Positions 11,600 through 22,566 of a DNA stretch of 64,000 nucleotides are shown piece after piece. The stretch is from contig NC_080421.1 of NCBI RefSeq assembly GCF_029873635.1, forward strand, positions 37,304,617-37,368,616, read 5' to 3'. The notes under the pieces are model-generated. The model had not been told where the DNA came from. It saw nothing but the letters and a program-made list of their open reading frames with translations, and searched no databases. This DNA comes from Malania oleifera (Eukaryota > Streptophyta > Magnoliopsida > Santalales > Ximeniaceae). Each line of letters opens with the position of its first letter. Positions within the stretch are counted from its first letter, which is position 1. A program made the position numbers and the translations under genes.

Positions 11600-13366
11600 T
11601 TTTGATCATAAGAGTCGTATGGCGCGATGTCATGGACCCACGGCTATGGCAAGAAGTATTAGGATTTAATTTCGAATAAATATACTTTCATAGTTGGATA
11701 ATAAAAGTTTACTCTATGATAGAGCGAGAACCGTGGAATAGTTAGAGTTTGCTTTATGAGTCGGTGGAGATCGTGAATGGTGAGAATTTTTTATAAGTCA
11801 ATAGAAATCGTAAATAGTAATAAAAATATGTTTCGGGAATCGGGTTCGTCGAACGTTCAACTGACCTACAGAAGTTATGTCTGCATTCTGGATTTTATCT
11901 TGATCAGTGAAACTTAAGGACAGAAGACACTGATCTATGAGTTTGATACCACACTAGGAGATCCATATGGTTCGTTGATGGCTAGAATTCTTATTTAATA
12001 AAAAAATTAAGAAATATCATATTACTCTCTCATAATAAATGGAATACCACTTTTATTGTACATAAATTTGTTATTATAATTAGCTGTTAATTTTTAATTT
12101 TTATAATTATTTTTGTATGAATAAATTAAATATTGTTTTACCAATCTTGTTGTAAAATTTTTTTTTTATTAGCAATTCAAATGCTAATGCTAATGATGAT
12201 GAGGACGAAGATGATAAAGTAAATTACAAAGGTAGAATGTTCAAAGAGATAATAACCATGAGATGAGAAATAAAAATAAAAGAAAACGTGGTGGTCGGTG
12301 CGTAGGATGAACGCTGGTCGGTCTACTTTTGAAACGGGTTGGGATTGAATGGCGGTGATGCTTTGATTCTTCAAAAGAAAGGAAAGGGCCCACCACCCTA
12401 TTATCTCCAAATATTAATATAAAATAATGTGTGATTGAAGATGGACCCCACTCACAAGTCACAACCTACGTGCTGGCTATCTCATGGGTTGCATTGATTT
12501 CATGGGCTAAAGCACCACAACTCTAATCCCACGTTTTAGAAGCATTTTTTGAAAAACATACTTACAGTATTTATCACTTAAAATTAATATTTTTTATTTT
12601 TATAAAAAGAAAACATGTTATATTTAACTTATACAATAATGAAAAAAATTATTACGAAAACTGTTTCAAAAATTTGAACAACTTTCGCACATCGACATGC
12701 CCTAATATTTCAAAATTTCTAAAAAAAGAATTTTACAAATCTCTTATGAGGTTTAGCAAAAAAAAAATATTGGCATCCCCTGATATTTCAAAATTTTCAA
12801 GAATCTCTCCTAAAGTTTTAAAATTTTTAAAATTTTTTTCTTTTTTATATTTTTCAAAAAAAAAAACACAAATCTCGTCTTATATTTTATAAAAAGATAG
12901 TCTTTTGAGAGGTATAAATGCAGGAGCAACTATTCATAATATGAGACTTTAGGCGAATAATTTAATTAGAGATATTTAACATTTTATTTAATTTTTATTT
13001 TAATTTAAAAATAATTTCACCAAACACAGTGATTTAATTAGGAGCCCTTAATATTTTATTTAATTTTTATTTTTATTTAAAATTAATTTCACCAAACAAA
13101 ATTTCATAAATAATAAATTTGGGGGTCCAAAATTTTTAAGGTCCTAGACAAACACCTCAGTTGCCTAAATGTAGAGCCGACCCTGTATAAATGTATAAAA
13201 AATCAAAAGTCAGGAGGGGTCAGTGGTAAGTTTTTATCTTTTTGTCAAATCTCAAGAAAGTTTAGTTTCTTTTACCCTATATTATGAAATAGATTGATAC
13301 TTTTACACAATATTTACAATTAAAATTTTAAGTAATATTATATTAATCAATATTTTTAAGACATTC
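11600..13366. other. AT-rich intergenic DNA with a partial MITE
   Basis: No gene is recognised. At about 12955-13095 a roughly 70-bp unit (ATTTAATTAGRRRC ... TTTCACCAAACA) occurs twice in tandem. Near 13187 the minus strand begins CAGGGTCGGCTCTACATTTA, a terminus like those of plant hAT-type non-autonomous elements. The opposite terminus was not found, so it is probably truncated. Confidence 0.4.
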
Positions 13367-13801
13367 ATGCTATATGAATCAGAATGTTGGGCGACAAAAA
13401 AACAGAATATACAAAAAGTAAAAGTTACCGAGATGAGAATGCTTAAATGAATGAATGGTATAACATTGAAAGATAAATTAAGAAATGAACATATTAACGT
13501 TAAGTTAGGTGTAACTCCTACAAAAAATAAGATAATTATGGGAGAGACAACTCAGATGGTATAAACACTTGCAACGTAAGTCACATAGTATGTCAGTGAG
13601 GAATATGGAGTTAGTTACAGTGGGGGCAGCAGAAGGGGTAGAGGTAAACCTAAAATAACCTTAGAATCAGATAGTGAATAAGAATTTAATATCTCTAAAT
13701 CTGTCAAAAGAAATGGTTCATAATCGCATAAATTAGTGGAAAAAAATTCATATAGCTGAACCCACATAGTGGGACTTAAGGATTGATTTTGTTGTTGTTT
13801 G
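13367..13801 (+). pseudogene. LINE reverse-transcriptase 3' end fragment
   Basis: The translated sequence YESECWATKKQNIQKVKV, then EMRMLK, LRNEH, KLGVTPTKNK and RRGRGKPKITLE matches the C-terminal tail of plant LINE ORF2 (usual form YGSECWA...EMRMLRWM...RGRPK). Frameshifts and stops are present. The element ends with GGATTGATTTTGTTGTTGTTTG, the (TTG)n-type 3' tail usual for these LINEs. It is 5' truncated: no RT catalytic YADD is present. Confidence 0.8.
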
Positions 13802-14047
13802 TATGTTAAATAAAATAATATGAGATTACTATTTTCTAAATAATAATTATATTAATTTCTTTTAACAATATTATTAATTTATAATATTTAAATAATTCAT
13901 CAATAATTCCTACTTAATAAATTAATCAAATACAAAAATACAAAAGCATTTTACAGATCTAAAAATGGGACTCTCAGTCGTGGTGGTTTTTTATGGCATT
14001 TGGTTGGGAAGGGGATTTCAAATATTAGAGAAGTCAGAGGCAACGAC

Positions 14048-14319
14048 AATGTTAGATTACCACTTTACTTAAAAGTTTAAACTGTTAGATTGTGGGCCAA
14101 CAATGTATATCAAACTTTAATACTCTCCCGCACGTGTAGCCTGATAGCACATGGAGGGATAAACAAATGATAAATAATGCCACAAAATAAACGTAGACGA
14201 TAAGACTATAACCCAAGACCTCCTCGTAAGCAAAGCTTTTATACAATGTTAGATTATGACTTTACCTAAAAGCTTAAGTCATTAGGTCATGGACCAACAA
14301 TATATATCAAGTTTTAATA
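14048..14319. repeat. Pair of 75-bp direct repeats, 197 bp apart
   Basis: AATGTTAGATTA...ACTTTAC.TAAAAG.TTAA at 14048-14121 is repeated at 14245-14319 with about 80 percent identity by eye, both ending near ATATATCAARTTTTAATA. The segment between carries CTCTCCCGCACGTGTAG. The arrangement resembles the two ends of a dispersed repeat; class unknown. Confidence 0.55.
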
Positions 14320-14416
14320 GACGGCATTTGCTAGCGAGTGTCGACAACGATGCAAGGTGCACATCAGGCGACGACGTGAAGAGGAGGAATCATCGAACCA
14401 GAGGATATGGTGTTCC

Positions 14417-14419
<3 letters not shown>

Positions 14420-14469
<50 letters not shown>
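14420..14469. repeat. (GA)n microsatellite
   Basis: About 25 uninterrupted GA units. Open frames across it on both strands are artefacts of the repeat. Confidence 0.95.
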
Positions 14470-14471
<2 letters not shown>

Positions 14472-15802
14472 CTAGGAGGATCCGAGGATGAGGGGGATAT
14501 TTTCTTATAATTACAATGTCATCACCGAACATCATTATAATTATAGAATTACCACCTTTTCTCAAGAATATCAACATATAAGTGCCTAAAATGAAAACTT
14601 AAATTTCTCCTCTAAATACACTTATTTTGTAATAAAAAATCATTATAATTATTGAACTGCCATGTCTTCTCAAGAATATTGACATAAAATTATATAAGTG
14701 TCTAAAAAGTAATCTTAGGAGATGTTTGGTAAAATTAAGTATTAAGTATTGAATACTGAATTTAAATCTAATTTTATAAACCAGTTCTATGAACTAAACA
14801 CTTAATTTTAAATCTAAATTATTTTAACTGTTTGATATCTAATATCTAAATAGATGTTGTTTTTCAATTTTAACTTTCTCAATATTTTAGAGTATAAATA
14901 TTTGATAAAATTAATGAGCAATTCCTTAAACTAACGTTTTTAATATAACATAAATACTTCTTTCTTATCATACGGGTAATTAATAATTTTAAATAAAATT
15001 AATATATTTTATTATTGTACAAAATTAAATTTATTATTTTAATTTTAATCACTTGAATATTGAGAATTTTGTCATTTTTATTTTTTTATAAGGGATACAA
15101 TTAGAAAAAATATCCCTAAATTTGAATCGCATATGTTTATTTCCATGTTTGATTCTATCAAAGAATTTTAAGAAAATCTAGAGTTGCCACCAAATGCACT
15201 AATGTTTTCGTGGTTCACTTATTAAGTGAATCAGTTCAGACATATTCTCTGTTCAGAGGTCATTTAGATCAAGAAAACGCTTCCTTAGATTGTTTCTCCT
15301 CTCTAAATTTACTTATCTTATACTTTTTGCAATAAGTATTTTTTTTTTTTTTTTCGCTAAGCTAACCCTCACTTTCTATTTAATAATTACAAAAGTTCCT
15401 TCTTTTTTTTTTTTTTCAAACATGTTCCCAAAAAGGGATTAAGATAGGATTGGCCAAGGTGAAGTTTTTTAATTGATCTTCTCCATTGTTCTTCTAAGGT
15501 AATTAAAAGCATACAAACTAAAAGAATAAATTTACTTGTGTTTTATTTCATTTTTTAAAATTGGCAAAACCAATCACAAAATAAAATAGATTATTCTATT
15601 TACATATTTAGTTCAGTCCACCAGTATTCAACTATTCCAATGCTATAAATTTACCAATTATCTATTATTTCATAATTTTATTTTAATTTAAATCACTCAC
15701 AAAGGCATTTTTAAAAAATATCATAATTTAGCATACATTATTTTGCATCGTAAAATATTGATAAATTTATATGAAAAGTGTAGCTTTTACAAAAATGGTA
15801 TG

Positions 15803-15808
<6 letters not shown>

Positions 15809-15843
<35 letters not shown>
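15809..15843. repeat. (AT)n microsatellite
   Basis: Uninterrupted AT dinucleotides in AT-rich DNA. Confidence 0.95.
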
Positions 15844-15847
<4 letters not shown>

Positions 15848-16789
15848 AACGGACCAATTTAAGTGTGAAATCAATTAGGAAAATAAAATACAAATATAAA
15901 CTATTCTAGTATTAAATGAAAATTTTAAATTTTAAATTTTAAAATACTTTATTTTGTAAGATATGGAAAGTTGAACACTTACTAAATTTACATACATTTG
16001 TATATAATTGTTACAATACATATTTGTTATTGGAAACTTTTGGCGTAAGTCAATACAAAAATTTTTGTTGTATATCGTATTATATATTTTAAAAATACTT
16101 TCAATCACTTATAATTTTAATGTATAATAAATGTGAATGTAAAATGGTTTACATAATTTTATATCTTCCCTAATACTATAAAGCAAATTGCCCCTTTTGT
16201 GTCATTCTTTGCAAAAGCTAAATTTACTATTAGATAAATATTTTTTCAGAATAATTAATAATTAAGGATATTCATGTAAAAAAGAAAAATCCAATCACTT
16301 AAAAAGAAATAATTAGAATTTGAAATTTCTACCTAAAATACCCTTATAACCACGCATAACTATCTTAAAATGCCCTTATAACTACTCTTTTAAATAAATT
16401 TAAATATTTTTCAACTCTCAATTATTTTTTATAATTATTTTCTCAAAATAAATATAAAATTTTATAAAGAACACGCATGACTACTTTTAATAATTTGAAT
16501 TTAAATTAATTTTGTAATGTTAAAAATAATTTGAATTAATTATATAATTGTTAATGTATGTAAATAGAAATATAATATATTTAAATATATATATGTATTT
16601 CTATAATTTTAGCACATGTAAATATAAAAAGAAAAAGATAAAGAAAGTAAGAATTAATAATTTAGATTAATTTTATAATATAAATATATTAGAAAAGAAA
16701 GTGATTGAAGTGGGATCCATTCAAATTTTTTTTTAAAAAAATATTATAGTGGAACCCATTTATATTGGGGGTTTTATATTTTTCTTTAT

Positions 16790-16790
<1 letters not shown>

Positions 16791-16866
<76 letters not shown>
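16791..16866. repeat. Compound (TG)n(AG)n microsatellite
   Basis: About 19 TG units pass directly into about 18 AG units. Confidence 0.95.
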
Positions 16867-16872
<6 letters not shown>

Positions 16873-17155
16873 AAAAAAATAAATTATGGGGCTACAAATA
16901 GAACAACATCACAAATAAAAAATTTAAAAAAATTGGATAAAAAAAAAAACTAATGTCACGCATCATTACTAGGTTTGCCTCATGTTTCAAGACTAATATA
17001 TAGTATAGATTATGTTTATTTTTAAGAATTAGAAATTAATTATTTAATGCAAAACTAATTTCAATTTTTATTAATATCATTTAGAGTGGTGAAAATTATG
17101 TCTTGCAAAAAGCATATCATGTAGTAAATGAAAAAAAAAAAAAAAGAAAAATAAA

Positions 17156-17369
17156 TGTGGAGCTATAGAAATTCAACAGTCTAGTTCTTCAGGAACTAGA
17201 TGTTGCTAATCATCTTATTATATCATTTTGTTGTAAAGCATGTCCTTATATAGGCAAATACATTGGCATCCCAAAGGTTAACCATATAATGAATCATTAT
17301 GTGGGCATACTAAAGGTTGTAACATATTATCTAGATAATCATCCACATAAATATATATGTTTTGCAACA
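17156..17369 (-). repeat. 3' LTR of short-LTR copia element
   Basis: About 214 bp, TGTGGAGCTATAG to TTTTGCAACA on the plus strand. It is clearly homologous to 27986-28166: both share CAACAGTCTAGTTCTTCARGAACTAGATGTTG, CCTTATATAGRCAAATACATTGG and TTATCTAGATARTCATCCACATAAATATATAT. The minus-strand CCAAGGGGAAG just to the right (17370-17380) is the polypurine tract, so the element runs on the minus strand. A 33-bp piece (GGTTAACCATATAATGAATCATTATGTGGGCA) is present only in this LTR. Confidence 0.85.
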
Positions 17370-17639
17370 CTTCCCCTTGGATGACTATACACTATGAATA
17401 TGCCTCGTTAAAACCTTCGCTAAGGAAAACCCTATAGAACAAAACCTTAATGAAGGAAAAAGAGTATAGTATTCATACTTCCTTTCAAAAATACAATCAA
17501 TTAAGAAATGTCCTAAAGTTGTTGCATTCTAATATTATGTACATGTTTTTTGAAAATTGAATGGATTACATGCTGCATTGTCCTCGTACAATATTGTTGG
17601 CGTGTCATTCTCCAGTGATAATCCTCTTGTCCCTTTAAT

Positions 17640-18900
17640 GTGTTGGATTATAGTTCTTAATCATATACATTCACGACTTGCTTCGTGAACTGCCAATATT
17701 TCTGAATGGTTTGAAAATGTAGCAGTGATTGTTTGCTTTACAGATCGCCATGAGATAACAGTATCACCACATGTAAAAATATAGCTTGATTGTGATTGAG
17801 TTTTATGAGAATTAGAAAGATACCCAGCATCAGCATATCCTTTCAACACAGACTTTACTCCTTTTGAGTAAAACAAACCCATATCAGATGTGTCACGGAG
17901 ATAATGAAGAACATGTTTTATCCTTTCCAATGTCTCTGAGTTGGTGTAGAACTAAACCTTACTAGCAAATTTACGACAAAAGCTATATTTGGTCTAGTGC
18001 AATTTGCAAGATACAAGAGTGTTCCTATTGCACTAAGATAGGGTATTTCAGGACCAAGGAATTCTTCATTATCTTCTCGAGGACGAAAAAGATCCTTTTT
18101 CACATCAAGTGAATAAACAACCATCGGGGAGCTTAATGGATAAGATTTATCCATAAAAAATTGTTTCAAGATCTTTTCTACATAAGATGATTGATGAATA
18201 AGAATTCCATTTTTTAAATGTTCAACTTGAAAACCAAGACAAAATCTTGTCTTCCCAAGATCCTTCATTTCAAATTATTTCATTAAGTAGTTAGCAATTG
18301 TTGAGATCTCTTCTAGAGTTCTTTCTATGTTTATGTCATCAACATAAATTGCGACTATAGCAAATCCAGAATTTATCTTTTTAATGAAAACACAATAACA
18401 GATAATATTATTTTCATATCCAATTTTCAACAAATATCCACTTACACGATTGTACCACATTCATCCAGATTGCTTCAATCCATACAAGGATCTTTGTAAT
18501 TTAACAGAATACATTTGTCGTTTTTTTGGATTATATGTTTCAGGCATTTTAAATCCTTTAGAGATTTTCATATATATGTCATTATCCAATAAGCCATACA
18601 AGTAAGTTGTAACTATGTCCATGAGGCGTATGTCGAGTCCTTCAGAAGCCATTAAACTAATAAAAAATCTGAAAGTAACTGCATCCATAACGGGGGAATA
18701 GGTCTGATTATAATCTATAACAGGCCTTTGGGAGAAACCTTGTGCTACAAGACACGTCTTGTATTTCACAATTTCATTCATTTCATTTTATGTACAAAAA
18801 CCCATTTATGCCTAACAAGTTTGACATTCTCAGGTGTTTGGACTACTGGTCCAAATACCTTACGTTTGGCTAATGAGTCTAACTAAGCCTGTATTGTTTC
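17640..18900 (-). pseudogene. pol: Ty1-copia RT and RNase H (second half of pol)
   Basis: Read right to left: an RT opening with KRKVFGPVVQTPENVKLV, then HKWVFVHK, AQGFSQRPVIDYNQTYSPV, LMDIVTTYLYG (usual form MDVVTAYLYG), the YVDD-type site as AIYVDDINI near 18330, FCLGFQVEHL, and TRPNIAF. RNase H follows with ADAGYLSN and FSNHSEILAVHEASREC. It is split over several frames by small indels and stops. The missing RT start is at 25378-25784, across the insertion 18901-25374; the minus-strand IQA-stop-LDSLAKRK here continues from KWKEA there. Dead by frameshift, stop and insertion. Confidence 0.9.
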
Positions 18901-19068
18901 TATTAGCCTTGGAGGCTATGTAAGTTTAATTGCATTGTTTTGATGATAACAACCTATTATTGGTTCTAGGTTAGCTTATATTTGCATAATAAGTTATGGT
19001 AAGTCAAACTCAAATGCAAAGATTAAGTAAATTAGTAATAGGTTAGACGTCATCAAAAAGGGGAAGAA
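18901..19068 (+). repeat. 5' remnant of Sirevirus-like element H and its polypurine tract
   Basis: Starts TATTAGCCTTGGAGGCTATG...TGTTTTGATGATAACAACC, a mutated copy of the LTR start at 19069 (TGTTAGCCTTGTTGGCTATA...TGTTTTGATGATATTAACC). It then jumps to GACGTCATCAAAAAGGGGAAGAA, the Sirevirus-type end of the internal region and polypurine tract. So nearly the whole 5' LTR and interior have been deleted. Confidence 0.6.
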
Positions 19069-21526
19069 TGTTAGCCTTGTTGGCTATAATATTATATTTA
19101 ATTTGTTTTGATGATATTAACCTATATGTTACTCCTAGTGTTTTCCTATCTTTGCAGATCATGTTTAGTACAGGTACTCATACATGAATTATTGGATCGA
19201 AGGCAAAGATCAGACCGAGTATACATCAAGAAGGAAAGATCAAATGGACACATACTTGGAAGGACCCAAGCACAACCAAAGGAAGCTTAATTATAGAATT
19301 ATTTGTAATAAGGGTAGTGTGAGGTAGTATGTTTTGTAACTCTTGCGAGTGTGTTTCTTGCATGATTTCTGAGCAAGAGTTGAGCAAATGCATATATACT
19401 AGGACACATAAGTATATAGGATTGCACTAAAGTCACAAACTCAATATTCATAGTTTTCTAAGTTAAAATAAGAGTTTGTCAAATGAATCCTAAAATTCAA
19501 ATATGCTTTCAAAGGGACAACTTTTTAACATCCTAATTTTAAGAACATTTCTATACTTAGTCCCGATTGTGTTAAAACAAGTTTTATGCCCTAAAGGTTC
19601 AAAGAAAGTCAAGTATATTTATAAAAGGACATACTAAGCATATAAGATATCAAAATAGGTTTTTAAACGTGTTTTATTAATCAAGATATCTTATATTCAA
19701 AAGGAAACTCATTTGGATAAGTTTTAATTTTCAGTAGACTTTTTCATATACTTTTGTCCAAAAATGTTTTGAGTCATTAAAATGCTTTTTGACAAGGAAA
19801 AACAAAGCAATCATCACTATGGTAATGCATCCTTGAGTCCTGAACACCTTTCGGTATTTTGGGTATAACTTTTTCTTAAAAAGTCCAAAAAGGACGATCT
19901 TGGTGTCCCTAAAAAGCTAAGACAAAATTTCACAACTTTCATGTTGATAAATTTTTCTAATTCAGGGGATTCGTTGATGAGTTGTAGCATGTGATTAGTC
20001 GATGAGTGCAAGGGACTAGTCAATAAATCCAATGGGCAGAATGATGCCAATGGGCGGAAAACAACTAGCTTACCAAATAAAATATATTTTCTTCCCCCCA
20101 ACGGCTAGTTAATGGATCCTTTGGCTCTTGGGCTATAAATACAAGCTATTAGACTTGTATTAACATGGTTTTGAAAGTTTTTGGTCATTTTTAGTGAAAA
20201 ACATCTTTTTATACCAAAACCTAAGCACCTAACACTTTGCATTGTTGTTCTTCATTCACAAGTGCTCATTCTCTGTTTCTATTTAATTGTGTTTGATTCG
20301 TTACTTGAGAGATAGTATGACGTTTGCTTTGTATTTAATATTTGCTCATTTGAGGAGCATCATATTGTATTTCCATCATCTTCTTGTAAAGGTTCTTTGT
20401 GAATCGTTTGGTGAAGGTTCTTTGTGAACCGAAGAGGCTCTTTGTGAGCGGGTAGGGAGTTGTTCCCGAGTGAAGGATCCTTGTGAGCGTGGTAGGGATT
20501 TGTTCCCAAGTCATAATGTAACGATTCAAAAATTTTAATTAATAAAAATAATAAAAGAAAAGAAATATTTTGAAGAATGTCAGCAAAGAATCATCAACGA
20601 ACCAACTGGTCTAGTCAACGAGCATTCTGTTTTGGCTCGTCGACGAGGGCACATGTCACGTCGACGAGGAATTATCGAGAGAGGGTTTCATATTATTGAA
20701 ATTTGTCGATGATTTTTCGGTTTCGTCGTCAAGCGGTGTACTCGAACTCGTCGACGAGTCCATGTATCTTGTCAACGAATCCCTGCCTATAAATAGCGAA
20801 TTCTTTCATTTCAATGTGAAATATTTTGCATGTATCCTCTCTCTCACTAGAATTTTGGCTCTACTACCTTCTCTCTTCGATTCCGAACTAGATTTAGCTC
20901 GGTTCAACGATCGAAAGCTACCACAAGACTCCTAGGAAGATTCTCTACAATATAGGTTAGGCAGATTTTTGATTTGAGAAGTTTGGGAAACATCCCAAAA
21001 ACAGGGTAAGTGAATAACTTAAGATATTATTATTATTATTTTGAGGTAGTTGGAGCCTAAGAAATATTATAAGGGTGTTTTACTAAGATATGAGGAATTT
21101 AGAATTTTTGGAATACAAGGTCTCGTTTTGTTGATTTTAGGCCGAATTCCGAGGAGCGGGTAAGGGGAAATACTTTATAATAGATTTTTAATAATTTTAA
21201 AATGGTTAGATTTTGGTACAAAAAATATGTATATATATATATATATATATATATTAGTATAATTATCTGAATGATACAGGAAATGAAAATGTTGATTTGA
21301 TTATATATTATATTGGGAAAAATCATGTGACTTGAAATTATTTTTGCTAATTAAATGGTTATGGGTATTATGGAAAGATAAATTATGATGGTTGTGAATA
21401 TTGTTGGGTTGTGAACACTGTTTGGTTGAAAATACTCGATGATTGTGTATACTGTGGTAATTGTGTGGATGTGATTGATTGGTCAAGTTTGTTATTGATT
21501 TGTGTTGTCGTTCATGTAAATTACAA

Positions 21527-21673
21527 CATAACGTTTGCAGTGATATGAGGAGGTCGTTATATCGTACCTGGTATATCCGTCATATAACATTGGCAGCAGT
21601 ATGAGGAGGTCGTTATATGAGCATCTATATTCAAAGGTAAACATTGGCAGTGGTATGAGGAGGTTGTTTACCT
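21527..21673 (+). repeat. Three tandem hairpins with 23-nt ATTGGCAG loops (LTR J)
   Basis: Hairpin stems: ATAAC/GTTAT (21528-21532 with 21556-21560), CATATAAC/GTTATATG (21581-21588 with 21612-21619) and AGGTAAAC/GTTTACCT (21635-21642 with 21666-21673). All three loops are exactly 23 nt and read approximately ATTGGCAGYRGTATGAGGAGGTC. The loop is conserved while the stems differ and stay complementary. Confidence 0.75.
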
Positions 21674-22033
21674 ATTTACCATGAACGGGGTGTTTGTGTT
21701 CTAATCTGTGTGGTTTGATTAGTCCTGTGTGGACATATTTTTTGTGTGATTGGTTAGTCCTGTGTGGACAGGTATGTTGTAATTGATAGTCTTGTGTGGA
21801 CATGTATGATGTGTGTGTTAGAGTCCCGTGTGAACGAATACTTATTGTGTGGTTATAGACCTTGTGTGGGTATGATTGAAGACTGTATGATTATCTTGTG
21901 TGGATTGATTTGGATATGCATATATGTGTGGAGTTCTATAAACGAATGTTGTTGGCTGCATGTGACTTCAATTAATTAAGTATTTATGGTAAAGTAGATT
22001 ACTCCACCTGAGAGCTTGCTAAGAAAGACAAGT

Positions 22034-22210
22034 ACTCTGGTAATTATTTTTGGATACCAGAGTAAAGGGAAGCCACTTGTATAGGCAGGTGACCTTCCCT
22101 ATTTTCAGTAACTTTACCTAAATACATAACCTAAGGGCTTACTGAGAAAGGTGAGTGCCCTGGTGCTAGCACTAGAGCAGAAGGAATCTACTTGTATGGG
22201 TGAGTAGATT
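22034..22210 (+). repeat. Second hairpin class with 12-nt TTGTATRGG loops (LTR J)
   Basis: ACTCTGGTA/TACCAGAGT pairs perfectly (22034-22042 with 22055-22063). GGGAAGCCAC and GTGACCTTCCC flank the loop TTGTATAGGCAG (22077-22088), with a small internal loop in the stem. AATCTAC/GTAGATT (22185-22191 with 22204-22210, extendable by four pairs with one GU) flanks TTGTATGGGTGA (22192-22203). Confidence 0.65.
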
Positions 22211-22566
22211 TCTTTATTCTCAAGGATTATCAGTAAAATATTTATATTTGTGGGTACGTGATTAGATGACAAAGACGTTGACCATAGTATGATTATGGGC
22301 GTGATATTTTGTTACTGGTGGACTGTGAATGTGTTTGCATGGATATTTTAATTATATATTAAAAACACTTCAGTCACACACTATTATAAATTATTTCTTC
22401 CTTACTGAAAGGTGTCTCACCCGGTCAATGATTTAAACTTTTTAGGTTATCCAGGTGATCGAGCTTAGATAACTCCAAGGCGGGGTAGTTTTGTGAGTGG
22501 TACCCGAACGGTTATGTTTTAGTTTTTATGTTTTATATATTTTATTCAGGTTTCTGTGATATGAAG

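Larger units (their letters stand above)
13802..17155. other. AT-rich intergenic DNA
   Basis: No gene is recognised. It holds a pair of 75-bp direct repeats, several microsatellites, long T/A runs (15340-15355, 15405-15417) and a possible Helitron- or MITE-like unit described separately. Confidence 0.5.

Noticed and set aside
14289-14577. Open frames on both strands around the GA tract
   Set aside because: Dinucleotide repeats stay open in all frames; no recognisable flanking coding sequence.
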